From CAVPDG01 sp963702535 (GTDB taxonomy: Bacteria; Chloroflexota; Anaerolineae; Anaerolineales; UBA4823): a stretch of 64,000 bases of DNA. Location: assembly GCA_963702535.1 (NCBI GenBank), contig CAVPDG010000013.1:62001-126000 (forward strand), written 5' to 3'. A model generated the notes under the pieces. The model had not been told where the DNA came from and ran no database searches. It was given only the letters and a program-made list of their open reading frames with translations. The position numbers and the translations under genes are program-made. Within the stretch, counting starts at the first letter, position 1; each line of letters opens with the position of its first letter. Positions 55,052 through 64,000 of this stretch are shown in pieces.

Positions 55052-55975
55052 TTACATTAACACTGGCAAGCAGCCCGGTAAAACCCGGTATTCCAGATCC
55101 TGAACAGTTTCGGATTGGATCTCGCCATCCGCGTGCAGGGGAGTGGGTGTTTCTGAATGGATCTTCACCCAGGGTGAGTGGATCTCATGGATGCTGGGGT
55201 TCTCTACATAGCTGCCCGGACCGGGTTTCATTGTTTTTGGAAGGATTGCGAGAATTTTCAGCCGGGTGGGAACAGATCCATAAACGAAGGTGAGCAAACC
55301 ATCAAATGGATCGGCGTGCGGGGTCATATAGAACAACCCCCCGGTCAAAGGGTTGATGCCTACGGTCACCAGGTTCGCCATTCCATGGAAGCGACCACCC
55401 TCCCATTCGATCTCCATGATCCACTGAGGATTATGGTAGACGCCGATCAAAGTCGCTACAAGGTAACGCATGACTCCCCGCAGGCGTTTGATGCGCTGTT
55501 GGATCAGCGTAATACTGGGTTCAAGACCGATGGCGGAATTATTATCGAAATATCGCCTCAGGTTTTCGCTGCCGTAGCGGACCTCACCCAGATCGATCGA
55601 CCGTGTTTGTCCTCGGGCAATGACTGCCACTGCTCCCGGGATATCGAGTGGCAGGTGCAGGTTGACGCAGAAATCGTTCGCCGTTCCCAAGGGCAAGACG
55701 CCAAGCGGCGTCGAATGGCGCTCGGCGCTGCGTTCCGCTCCCTGGAGTATACCGTTGACCACTTCACTGATGCTCCCATCCCCTCCGGCGGCGATCACGG
55801 GGCTGAAACCCTGCTGCACCGCCTCGGCAGCTAGCTCGCTCCCGTGACCGGGTCTCTCGGTGACAGCCAACTGGTAGTCCACGCCCGCATCTTTGAGGGC
55901 GCTTTCGATCTCTCCCTGTTTCTGCTGACCTTTCCAACGCCCGGCGTATGGGTTGAGGATGACAAGTGCTGGCAT
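55052..55975 (-). CDS. Diacylglycerol/lipid kinase, YegS-like
   Basis: 307 residues from ATG at 55975. LVILNPYAGRWKGQQKQGEI opens the catalytic domain; AAGGDGSISEVVNGIL is the GGDGT-like nucleotide loop (with Ser), and GVLPLGTANDFCVNLHLPLD the second block. A beta-sandwich follows with VTVGINPLTGGLFYMTPHAD. It phosphorylates a lipid such as diacylglycerol or sphingosine-like compounds. It lies upstream of the methyltransferase gene. Confidence 0.88.
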   Translation of the reverse strand: MPALVILNPYAGRWKGQQKQGEIESALKDAGVDYQLAVTERPGHGSELAAEAVQQGFSPVIAAGGDGSISEVVNGILQGAERSAERHSTPLGVLPLGTANDFCVNLHLPLDIPGAVAVIARGQTRSIDLGEVRYGSENLRRYFDNNSAIGLEPSITLIQQRIKRLRGVMRYLVATLIGVYHNPQWIMEIEWEGGRFHGMANLVTVGINPLTGGLFYMTPHADPFDGLLTFVYGSVPTRLKILAILPKTMKPGPGSYVENPSIHEIHSPWVKIHSETPTPLHADGEIQSETVQDLEYRVLPGCLPVLM

Positions 55976-56012
55976 AATCAGCTCCGAATATTGGGATGGG
56001 GTGATTTCTCTA

Positions 56013-56231
56013 TTAATACTGGATCTCAATGCCTTGATTTTCAAGCCAGCCGATCGCTTCTTCGATGATCGCCGGATCGCCTGCCAGTTGCACTTCGAGC
56101 CACCGGTCAACGCCCCCGATCTGAGCGCGTAAGATATTAACGGTCAGATCGTAGTGCCGGATGAGCTGGTTGATGACCGGTACACTCAGCAGATGCTCTG
56201 GGTAAATTAATCGTACTACTTGGTGAGCCAT
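56013..56231 (-). CDS. NIL-domain protein
   Basis: 72 residues with GAGGAGG before the ATG. VRLIYPEHLLSVPVINQLIR and HYDLTVNILRAQIGGVDRWL plus VQLAGDPAIIEEAIGWLENQ define the NIL domain, a ferredoxin-like regulatory module usually fused to methionine ABC transporters or found alone. The ligand is unknown. Confidence 0.85.
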   Translation of the reverse strand: MAHQVVRLIYPEHLLSVPVINQLIRHYDLTVNILRAQIGGVDRWLEVQLAGDPAIIEEAIGWLENQGIEIQY

Positions 56232-56335
56232 GTGCGCCTCCTCAAACAAACATTCTAGTGAACCGTGAAATCGAGGCTGCGGTGGATTATTCGATTGTAG
56301 CACAACTCTCCGAAGCATGCGCCGGGTACGTCACT

Positions 56336-57386
56336 TCACGCTTGCACGGCTAATTGACCGCAACCCGCCTGGATCTCGATGCCGCGGCGTAAACGCACTG
56401 TGCAAGGGATACCCAGGCTCACCAGCTCGTTCTGAAAGAGTTCGGCCCGCTGGCGAGGGGTGGCAGCCCCCGGATAGGCTGGTGTTGGGTTCAGTGGGAT
56501 AACATTGACGTGGCACAGCAGACCCTTGAGCCGGCTGGCGAGCAGATGCGCCTGGGCTGCAGTGTCGTTCACATTCTGAATCAATGCCCATTCGAAGGTG
56601 ATCCTGCGGTGGGTCAACTCCACATATTCACGGCAGGCGTCGAGCAATTCTGCAATGCGGGTACCTTCGATTGATGGGCAGAAGCGAGCTGCGCAGCTCA
56701 TCATCTGCCGCATGAAGGGAGACCGCCAGGTTGTATTGCCGGGATTCAGATGCATACTTGCGGATGGCAGGCGCCAGTCCTACAGTGGAGATGGTAAAGC
56801 GCCGGGCGCCCAGACAAAAACCATCCGGATCGTTCAGGCGATCTAAAGCTTGCAAAGTCGCCTCGTAGTTGGCAAATGGCTCCCCCATGCCCATCACCAC
56901 AACATTGGTAACCGCTTCTCCCTGCGCTTTGAGCTGGCGCGCAAAATGGAGTACCTGTTCCACAATCTCACCGCTGGTCAGGTTACGCTTGAGCCCCATT
57001 TGACCCGTTGCGCAAAATACACAGCCCATCGCGCAGCCAGCCTGAGAGGAGATGCACAGTGTATTTCGCTCGTCGTACCGCATTAGGACGGTTTCAATGG
57101 CTTTTTGGTCAGGCAGCCGCATCAGCGATTTGACGGTTCTCTTGTCTTCTGAAGTCTTCGAGATTTCAGCTGTCAGGTTAGAGAAGGAGAATTCATTTCC
57201 CAGGCGTGTGCGCAATGCTTTGGAAAGGGATGTGAAGCTATCCGGCGAGCTCCACAACTGCTTGTAAAGACCTTGCCAGACTTGCAAGGCTCGATAGGAT
57301 GGCTCTCCCCAGCCGGTTAATCGCTCTTGCAGCTGCACGAGGGAAAGGTCATAAATCGAGCTGGGCTCAGTGTTGATCTCGTTCAT
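56336..57386 (-). CDS. rlmN: Dual-specificity rRNA/tRNA (m2A) methyltransferase RlmN (one frameshift)
   Basis: N-terminal domain then TLCISSQAGCAMGCVFCATG: the CxxxCxxC iron-sulfur site of radical-SAM enzymes, with the extra Cys before it. NVVVMGMGEPFANYEATLQA and TISTVGLAPAIRKY follow. After SSLLPINRRY near 56690 the other frame has AELLDACREYVELTHRRITF and the C-terminal EIQAGCGQL with the second catalytic Cys. About 350 residues. It methylates A2503 of 23S rRNA and A37 of some tRNAs. Confidence 0.92.
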
Positions 57387-57408
57387 GGGCGGAGGGTCAT
57401 CCGGTGGA

Positions 57409-58200
57409 TTACCCGAATTCCTGGATCAGGGCGGTTAGATCCTCGGTCACCCAGTCGGGAGCGGGTTGCCAGGCATCGGCAGCCTGGCGTGAGGAGACGC
57501 CGGAGAGGACCAGCGCGGTTGGGCAGCCGATCTTTTGACCGCCGGCGATGTCGGTCTCAAGGCGGTCGCCGACTACCAGCGTGGCGGCTTCGGGTACGCC
57601 CATGCGCTCGATTGCCAGGCGGTACATGTCGGGCGCCGGCTTACCGATGATGGTTGGTTGGACCTGTGTTGCCGCCACTATCGCGGCAAGGATGGCGCCT
57701 GCGCCGGGTACCTGTCCTTCCGGCATGGGGAAAGTCAGGTCCGCATTGGTCGCAATCAGCGGCGCGCCGGCGCGCACCAGCAGAGCCGCACGCTTGAGCT
57801 TGTCGTAGGTGAGCTGGCGGTCAAAAGAAGAGATCACCGCCAGGACATCTTCCTCGCTGTTCGTAAAGCCAACAGCCGATAGGGTCTTCTCAAGGCCGTT
57901 TTCCCCAACCATGTAGACATTACCGCCCTGTGGAAATCTTTTTTGCAGATAATGGGCTGTCGCTTCGCCTGAAGTGACGACCTGCTCCGGTCTTAAATCG
58001 ACGCCGAAGCGGCGTAGCTTCTCCAGGTGTTGGGCAGGGGAGCGGCTGGCGTTGTTGGTGGCTAAAGCTACCTGCCAGTTGAGCGCTTGGATCTGGTTGA
58101 AAATCCAGGGTAGATCGCCGATAGCCTGTTCCTCGCGCCAGAGGACGCCATCCATATCGAGGATGATGGCGCGGATGGATGATTTTTGCGCTAAATTCAC
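57409..58200 (-). CDS. HAD-IIA hydrolase, NagD-like
   Basis: 263 residues from GTG at 58200, which follows GGAG. Motif I AIILDMDGVLWREEQAIGDL, motif II ALATNNASRSP, motif III GKPAPDMYRLAIERMG and motif IV VVGDRLETDIAGGQKIG. A Zn-independent phosphatase of sugar phosphates or nucleotides with an alpha/beta cap in the middle. It starts shortly after the clpP stop. Confidence 0.9.
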   Translation of the reverse strand: MNLAQKSSIRAIILDMDGVLWREEQAIGDLPWIFNQIQALNWQVALATNNASRSPAQHLEKLRRFGVDLRPEQVVTSGEATAHYLQKRFPQGGNVYMVGENGLEKTLSAVGFTNSEEDVLAVISSFDRQLTYDKLKRAALLVRAGAPLIATNADLTFPMPEGQVPGAGAILAAIVAATQVQPTIIGKPAPDMYRLAIERMGVPEAATLVVGDRLETDIAGGQKIGCPTALVLSGVSSRQAADAWQPAPDWVTEDLTALIQEFG

Positions 58201-58305
58201 AGGGGTCTCCGCGTGGGTCAGTGGGTCCGGATGATAGCCTTTGATGAAGAATGCCGGGGCATATCGCCCCGGCATTACAGGATTCTCCGCCGTAGCAGGT
58301 TGTTC

Positions 58306-58919
58306 CTACTTGCTCGCCTTAGTTTCTGGGATTTCCATAACCCGGTCCACCAAACCGTATTCTACGGCTGCCTTTGGCGTCCATGTAATAGTCGCGGTTG
58401 GTGTCATGCTCGATCGTCTCCATGCTTTGCCCGGTATGGAATGCCAGGATGTTGTTCAGCCGGTCTTTCAAGCGCAGGATCTCACGCGCCTGGATCTCGA
58501 TATCCGATGCCTGTCCTTGAGCGCCGCCCAGCGGTTGGTGCATAGTGGATCGTTGCATTCGGAAGGGCATAGCGTTGTCCTTTGGCGCCGGCAGTCAGGA
58601 GCACCGTGCCAAAGGATGCCGTCATGCCCACGGCGACCGTGGTGATCTGGTTGGGGATCATCTGCATGGTATCGTAGATCGCCATGCCGGAGTAAACCAT
58701 ACCGCCGGGGCTGTTCACGTACATCTGGATGGGCGCTTCGGGATCTTCGCTGCTCAAGTAAAGGAGCTGGGCGACGATCAGGTTGGATATCTGGTCATTG
58801 ATGGGTGTGCCCAGGAAGACAATTCGATTGCGCAGCAGCAATGAGAATATATCGAAGTAGCGTTCACCGCGACCCGATGTTTCGACAACCGTGGGTATTA
58901 AAGATTGTGGGATATTCAT
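58306..58919 (-). CDS. clpP: ATP-dependent Clp protease proteolytic subunit (two frameshifts)
   Basis: Begins MNIPQSLIPTVVETSGRGER. RIVFLGTPINDQISNLIVAQ and PIQMYVNSPGGMVYSGMAIY match ClpP. Catalytic Ser is in VAVGMTASFGTVLLTAGAKG. Near 58535 the frame shifts to continue HQPLGGAQGQASDIEIQARE (with the catalytic His), and near 58350 again to AAVEYGLVDRVMEIPETKAS, ending at 58306. About 200 residues. The 14-mer degrades proteins fed by ClpX or ClpC. It lies right after tig, the usual order tig-clpP. Confidence 0.92.
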
Positions 58920-58948
58920 GCTATTCCTCTATTTGTGTATTGAAAGGT

Positions 58949-60434
58949 TTATTCGTCTGACACCCCTTGGCTATCAGGGAGTGTGGTGGCTTCTTCTACC
59001 GGTAAGCTCTCGCTTTCAGTCTCGATCGGTTCGCTGATCTCCGCCACAGGAGCCTGGTCTGCGTTGTCGCTGGGCTCTGCTGTCAACTTTCAGCCTGCTT
59101 CGACCTCGATACCCCGTGCAAAATTGCGCAGTCTTTCCTGCGTATTATCGATAACCAGCTCCATCATGATATTACCCACCAGGTTGCTGGTAGCATCCTT
59201 GGTGGTCATCCGCTTGAAATCTTTTTCTGGCATCATGCGCGCGTACATGTTCATCGTGCGCAGCGTTTCATCCTGAAGCTGCTGGGGATCGACCTCGATG
59301 TCTTCCTTCTCAGCCACCTCAAACAGGACCAGCGAGCGCTTCAGCCTTGTCTCGGCGACCGGCTTTGTCTCTTCCTGGAGCTGTTCGGTGTTCATCGAGC
59401 GGGTCTTCAGATAGAGCTCCATATCCAGACCTTGCTGGTTCAGGCGGCTTTCCAGTTGACCGAGGACGACATCGATCTCCCGTTCCAGCATTTGGGGAGG
59501 GTATGCCACTGTGGACATCTCCACAAGCTGGTCGAGCACTTTTTCATCATATTCTTTGTTATAGGTCTCGTCTGCATCTTGTTGCAGGTCATCGAGGATG
59601 GCTTTGCGCAGCGCATCCATGGTCGGGTAATCGCCAATGCTCTGCGCCAGCTCGTCGTTGACCTCAGGCAGGGTGCGCGAGTTTACCTGGTCCACTGTGA
59701 AGGAGTACTGTACCTCCTTACCTGCCATGTACTTAACCGCTGAATCCTCCGGGAAGGTGTGGTTTACCGAGCCGCTATCTCCCGCGGACAAGCCGATGAG
59801 ATGTTGGGTAAATCCGGGGAAGGGCAGGTCCTGGTAGATGTTTTCCTCTTCATCTTCGATGACGAGAGTCAACTCTCGATTATCCATGAAGATGGGTGAT
59901 TCGTCCTCGTCCGGGGCGGTAAACTCGCCGCTGATGTGCAAGCCGACCTGGTCTCCGACCTGAGCAGGTCGCTCGACGAGCTCGACGACGGCATTTTGAT
60001 TGCGGACATTCTTGACAACCTGTTCTACTTCCTCGTCCGTGATTTGCCTGGCTTCATAGGGGATGCGGATCGCGTGATAATCCCCCAACTCAACCGTTGC
60101 CGCACGAGGGACGACAAACTCGATGTGTCAGCGGATCCAGCTGCTTGATCTCTTCCAGGCTGCCGGGTCCGTAGGGCTTGATGCCCAACTCGTCAATCGC
60201 CTTGGGGTAGACATCGTCAACCACAATTTCGACAGCTTCTTCTAAGATCGCTGCTTCCCCCAGGTGGCGGACGATCATGGCATAGGGGGCTTTGCCAGGG
60301 CGAAACCCCGGAATCTTGGTGCGTTTCGCTAGCCTGGAGGCCGCACGGTGCTTGGCATCCTCAAGCACGGCTGGTTCGACCTCCACGGTAATTTTCGTCT
60401 GGTGGTTTTCAAGTTCTTGGGTTTCGACTTTCAA
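58949..60434 (-). CDS. tig: Trigger factor (one frameshift, in-frame TGA before the tail)
   Basis: N-terminal ribosome-binding domain MKVETQELENHQTKITVEVE with PGFRPGKAP. Near 60118 the frame moves to ATVELGDYHAIRIPYEARQI. The PPIase-like domain has QVGLHISGEFTAPDEDESPI and PGFTQHLIGLSAGDSGSVNH. The C-terminal arm ends GIEVEAG and TGA at 59090-59092. In the same frame an acidic tail (LTAEPSDNADQAPVAEISEP and more) runs to TAA near 58949. Either the tail belongs to the protein and the TGA is an error, or the tail is untranslated. It is a ribosome-associated chaperone. Confidence 0.88.
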
Positions 60435-60604
60435 TGTGGAATTCCTTTCAGAAAAGCAGATGGTTGTCAGACAAATGCAGGGTTATCCAGAATCGGGCGG
60501 ATTATATCATGTGTTCGTACCATGTATGCGTAAGAAGTATGTATGAAAAATCGCCGTTAGCCGGGATTTTGTTTCCTCGCTAACGACGGGTCTTCAAACC
60601 ACGC

Positions 60605-60689
60605 TGGTGGGGAAGGAGGGACTTGAACCCTCACGCCTTGCGGCACTTGATCCTAAGTCAAGCCTGTCTGCCAATTCCAGCACTTCCCC
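60605..60689 (-). tRNA. tRNA-Leu (TAG)
   Basis: GGGGAAGTGCTGGAATTGGC at the 5' end, anticodon loop CTTAGGA between CTTGA and TCAAG, a long variable arm (GTGCCGCAAGGCGT), T-loop GGTTCAAGTCC and acceptor CTTCCCC with CCA encoded. Anticodon TAG reads CUA and related Leu codons. About 85 nucleotides. Confidence 0.95.
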
Positions 60690-60742
60690 GGGTTTCTGCT
60701 GCCGAATTATAAGCCAGAGCGGAGTGAGCGTCAATAATCGTA

Positions 60743-60748
60743 TATAAT
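60743..60748 (+). promoter_or_regulatory. Probable -10 element
   Basis: TATAAT about 42 bases before the TTG at 60790. It sits in the promoter gap opposite the tRNA-Leu gene. Confidence 0.4.
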
Positions 60749-60789
60749 GCCAGGGTTCGACAATCATTGTGGCTTGTGGGAGGAAGCTC

Positions 60790-61206
60790 TTGGGACGTGT
60801 GATCAATCCAGAGAGCGCTGGGAAACAGCGCACGCAGATGGTCAAAGCGACTGCTCTTGCCGGTCGCGAGCTGATTCATAAAACCCAGCTCGACGATGAG
60901 TTCTTGGATCTGGTGGCTTTTATGATCCTGGCATTGAACGCAATCTCCGAATCGATCGACCCATCGGTGCTGGCATGGGAAAAGCGGGGGTATTGGGTGA
61001 AAGCCGACCAATTTCGCATGGAGTGGGCTTGGACGCAGAAGCTCAGCAAGGAGATGTACGCCCATTGGCAGGCAGAGGATTGGCCTTCTGCCGTGCAAAC
61101 CGCGGTGAAAGTGCTGCAAAAGTTGGGGGATGTCAAGATCTCCGCGCAGCACCGCATGGGAAAACCCTGGGTGGACGCCCGCTTGAAGATGAAGGAGCCC
61201 GCCTGA
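60790..61206 (+). CDS. Conserved hypothetical helical protein
   Basis: 138 residues from TTG at 60790, six bases after GGGAGG. LGRVINPESAGKQRTQMVKA, LDDEFLDLVAFMILALNAIS and VKADQFRMEWAWTQKLSKEM are helical; WPSAVQTAVKVLQKLGDVKI follows. No signal or membrane helix. It resembles small uncharacterised Chloroflexota proteins. It converges with hyuB, ending three bases from the hyuB stop. Confidence 0.6.
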   Translation: MGRVINPESAGKQRTQMVKATALAGRELIHKTQLDDEFLDLVAFMILALNAISESIDPSVLAWEKRGYWVKADQFRMEWAWTQKLSKEMYAHWQAEDWPSAVQTAVKVLQKLGDVKISAQHRMGKPWVDARLKMKEPA

Positions 61207-61208
61207 GC

Positions 61209-62840
61209 TAAGGGCTTTGATTTCGATTTGCTGGTTCCCCGTGCCCGCCGCCTCCGGGTGTGCGGATAGACAAGACTTCTCCGGCATGTAAGGTGACGGT
61301 AGCTTTCCCGGGGAGGCGTTCTTCTTCTCCATCTCGCAGGATTAAAATTCTCGCCGGACTTGCCTGGCTCTCCCCCTTGGAGACCATAGGGTGGAATCCT
61401 GCGGCGCTCGCTGATCAGGGTGACCTGGGCATCCACCAGCACCTGGATATCGCGGCGGATGCCATCCCCGCCGCGCTGCCTGCCAGCGCCGCCGGAGTGC
61501 TGCCGGATTTCGTAACGGAGCACTCTCAACGGGTAGGCGTACTCCAGGGCTTCTACCGGTGTGTTGAGCGTATTGGTCATGTGCGTGTGGATTGCGGATA
61601 ATCCATCGGAGACCGGGGCGCGCCCCATCCCGCCGGCGATGGTCTCGTAATACGCAAATGGGGCGTCCTTCTGAGCGTCCCAACCTCCGATGGTGAGGTT
61701 GTTCATCGTCCCCTGGCTGGCTGCGGGCACAGCTTCTGGAATCGCTTGCGCCAGCGCGCCGAGTAAGACGTCGACGATGCGCTGCGAGGTCTCAACGTTT
61801 CCTCCCGCTACCGGCGCGGGATGCCGGGCGTTGACCAGCGTGCCGGCTGGGGCGATGACCTGGATGGGCTCCAGGCATCCGGCGTTGTTGGGAATATCCA
61901 GACCGACCAGGCTGCGGAAGACATAGTACACGGCGGAGAGGGTGATGGCATAGACCGCGTTCAGGCTGCCGGCTACCTGCTGGCTCGTGCCGGTAAAATC
62001 GACGAGCGCATGATCGTCCTGGATCGTGATCGCCACTGTAATGGGGACAGGTTCCTGACCGAATCCATCGTCATCCAGGTAATCGGTAAAACGATAAACG
62101 CCGTCCGGCATGCCCTGGATGAGCTGGCGCGTCATGCGCTCAGAATACGCCAGCAGCTCGCGCATGTAGCGGGTAACTTCATCTAGGCTGTAGCGGGAGA
62201 TGAGCTCAACCAGGCGTAGCGCGCCGCGCCGGTTGGCGGCGACCTGCGCCATCAGGTCTCCCTGGCGCTCTTCAGGCGTCCTGACGTTGGCGAGCAAAAT
62301 CTTGAGCACATCCTGATCCAGGCTGCCCTGCTTGTAGAGCTTGACAGGGGGCAGGATAAGCCCTTCCTGGTAAATCTCGCGGGCGATGGGCATCGAGCCG
62401 GCGGTCATGCCGCCGACATCCGCGTGGTGCGCCCGGCTGGCGACGAAACCGACCAGGCGGTCCATTTTCTCGCCGGTGGATATGAAGATGGGAGTGACCA
62501 GCGTGATGTCGGGCAGGTGGGTGCCGCCGCGGTATGGATCGTTGAGCAGGACCATATCGCCAGGTAGTAAGCCGGGGGTGGGTTCCGCTGCGCTGCCACC
62601 GGTCGAGGCAAATTCTGCTACGGCGGCTAAGACGGAGAGGGGCATCGATCCGAGGTGGACTGGGATGTGCGCTGCCTGGGCGACCATCTTGCCGGCCGCG
62701 TCGAAGAGGGCGCAGGAGAAATCTCGCCGCTCCTTGATGTTCGGAGAGTAGCTCGCCTTGCGCAGCACCACGCCCATTTCCTCGGCAATGGAAGCAAAGA
62801 GGTTTTTGAACACCTCTAAACGCACCGGATCGTAGCTCAT
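61209..62840 (-). CDS. hyuB: Hydantoinase/oxoprolinase subunit B (one frameshift near the end)
   Basis: About 540 residues. MSYDPVRLEVFKNLFASIAE, the block MVLLNDPYRGGTHLPDITLV, and AHHADVGGMTAGSMP with its metal-binding His residues are typical. Later GGNVETSQRIVDVLLGALAQ and MGRAPVSDGLSAIHTHMTNT. After GESGENF-like residues near 61340 the frame shifts to ILRDGEEERLPGKATVTLHA and RTPGGGGHGEPANRNQSP, ending at 61209. With HyuA it forms an ATP-dependent enzyme that opens hydantoin, 5-oxoproline or related rings. ATG overlaps the hyuA TGA. Confidence 0.88.
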
Positions 62841-64000
62841 CAGAAGCCTGCCTCGGGAGGGGCTGGCATCTCCAGCCACAAGTTGCCATAAGGATCGACG
62901 CGGCAGTGATCGCCTCTCTCTGCAAGGATGGTTGTATCTGCCCGCACGACCAGTGCCGGACCTTCAAAGAAGTTCCCCGGGCGCAGGTCTGCGCCGGAAT
63001 AGACGGGCAGGCTGGTTGCGCCTTCAGGCAAGTGAACCGTGCGGTGTGCCTGGCTCTGAATCGCGCGGGGACGAGCGCTGTGGGAGGGCTTGAGCCGGGG
63101 TTTGGGCGTCTTGCCGATGGCGCGCACGCGCACGTTGACGATCTCCAAATGCGCTTCTGGGCGGGAGTAGCCGTATGCCTTCAGATGGGCTTCATCGAAT
63201 ACGCGGTGGATGTCATCGCCATAGGGTATGGATAGCTCGTAGGACTGCCCCCGGTAGCGCACATCCAGCCACCTTTCGATGCCGATGCGGGAATGCGGGA
63301 TGCCTTCGGCGCCGACCTCGAACCAGCCCCGATCTTCGAGCGGTTTCAGCGCCAGGGCGATCTCCTCGGGCGGGGTGGCGCCGCTGAGCATGACGGTTTG
63401 CGTATAGTCTTTGATCCGGTCGGCGGCGAGCATGCCGAATGCGGAGAGGGTCGAGGCGAGGGGAGGAATGAGCACGCCAGCTGCGCCGATGCGTTTTGCC
63501 AGGTTGCTGCAGTGCAATCCGCCAGCCCCGCCAAAGGATAAAAGCACGAAATCCCGCGGGTCATAACCGCGCTCCACCGAGATCACGCGCAGGGCGCGCT
63601 CCATGTTGGCGTTCACGACCTCGACAATGCCCAGGGCAGTGGCAATGGCATCCAGGTGCAGCCGCTCTGCCAGCCCGGTGATAGCAGCTGCGGCGCGCCC
63701 TTCGTCCAGCGCCATCTTCCCGCCGAGGAAGCTGTCCGGCGGCAGGCGACCGAGGAGCAGGTTGGCGTCGGTAACGGTGGGTAGCGCGCCTTTGCCGTAA
63801 CACGCCGGTCCCGGGTCTGCGCCGGCGCTCTGCGGACCGACGCGCAAGGCGCCGCCGGCATCGATAGCAGCGATGGAACCGCCGCCTGCGCCGATGGTGT
63901 GGATATCCAGGACGGGCACGCGCACCGGCGAGCCGCCGATGATGGATTCTGTGGTGATGGTGGGGGAGCCATCGATCAGGGAGACGTCTGTGGACGTGCC
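62840..64000 (-). CDS. hyuA: Hydantoinase/oxoprolinase subunit A, cut by window edge
   Basis: The C-terminal part of HyuA. From the right edge it reads GTSTDVSLIDGSPTITTESI, then VPVLDIHTIGAGGGSIAAID, the ATP-binding Gly block, PQSAGADPGPACYGKG, and FVLLSFGGAGGLHCSNLAKR. The C-terminal beta part ends at PPEAGF and TGA overlapping hyuB. The N-terminus is outside the window. It supplies the ATP-dependent half of the hydantoinase; the substrate is unknown. Confidence 0.9.
   Translation of the reverse strand, partial: GTSTDVSLIDGSPTITTESIIGGSPVRVPVLDIHTIGAGGGSIAAIDAGGALRVGPQSAGADPGPACYGKGALPTVTDANLLLGRLPPDSFLGGKMALDEGRAAAAITGLAERLHLDAIATALGIVEVVNANMERALRVISVERGYDPRDFVLLSFGGAGGLHCSNLAKRIGAAGVLIPPLASTLSAFGMLAADRIKDYTQTVMLSGATPPEEIALALKPLEDRGWFEVGAEGIPHSRIGIERWLDVRYRGQSYELSIPYGDDIHRVFDEAHLKAYGYSRPEAHLEIVNVRVRAIGKTPKPRLKPSHSARPRAIQSQAHRTVHLPEGATSLPVYSGADLRPGNFFEGPALVVRADTTILAERGDHCRVDPYGNLWLEMPAPPEAGF

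Noticed and set aside
58949..59092. Selenocysteine explanation for the TGA in tig
   Set aside because: The following residues are an acidic disordered tail with no catalytic motif, and no stem-loop of the SECIS kind is evident right after the TGA.
22184..60434. Programmed frameshifting as a general explanation for frame breaks
   Set aside because: The breaks are in many unrelated genes and at sequences without slippery heptamers; error is simpler.
60876..61209. Extension of the HyuB frame across the convergent gene
   Set aside because: The extension is antisense to a well-formed gene; another frame gives a sensible HyuB end at 61209.

Overview
The window looks like chromosomal DNA from a free-living bacterium of the phylum Chloroflexota, probably class Anaerolineae. 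This is an inference from gene content: FHA, PP2C and vWA signalling genes, SH3 lipoproteins, LuxR regulators with STAND ATPases, Tad-type pseudopilins with Thr/Pro-rich stalks, and many uncharacterised small membrane proteins. No 16S gene or other decisive marker is present. No CRISPR array, prophage, integrase or transposase was found.

Layout. 1-5.1 kb: a patatin-like lipase (cut by the left edge), a membrane-anchored chelatase-like protein, an SH3 lipoprotein and a SRPBCC protein. 5.3-8 kb: a secreted fibre protein with an S74 chaperone domain and a small secreted partner. 8-11.1 kb: a shortened RelA/SpoT homologue divergent from a predicted toroid protein. 11.1-13 kb: gene-poor, with palindromes and a LexA-like box. 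13-16.7 kb: a PP2C, FHA and vWA signalling cluster, then tRNA-His.

17-36.4 kb is a long minus-strand run. In the direction of transcription it reads: LuxR/STAND regulator, several small stress-type proteins (LURP-one-like, DUF1269-like, SHOCT, DUF6325-like and others), a YfcC-type permease, ornithine carbamoyltransferase, two M20 peptidases, carbamate kinase, arginine deiminase, a ZIP transporter, polyphosphate kinase 2 and a P-type ATPase. Two paralogous three-helix membrane proteins (MCCFF type) lie near its two ends. Together these genes could take up and hydrolyse peptides, ferment arginine to ATP, ammonia and CO2, and adjust ion and phosphate balance under stress.

36.5-43.3 kb is housekeeping: hisS, an exonuclease, yyaL, scpA, thioredoxin and murA. 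The murA product has Asp in place of the catalytic-loop Cys. 43.4-48.8 kb holds a prepilin peptidase and three TadE/TadG-like proteins. 49-50.9 kb is a tandem duplication of a secreted-protein gene that also copied the 3' end of the neighbouring secF. 50.8-60.7 kb carries secF, secD, a SpoIIE phosphatase, a methyltransferase, a lipid kinase, rlmN, a HAD phosphatase, clpP, tig and tRNA-Leu. 60.8-64 kb has a small conserved gene and hyuB/hyuA (hyuA runs off the right edge).

A property of the whole window matters for reading it. More than thirty single-base frame breaks interrupt otherwise well-formed genes, including secD, secF, clpP, tig and rlmN. This is most simply explained by uncorrected indel errors in the assembly. 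I therefore give such genes as single loci covering all frames.
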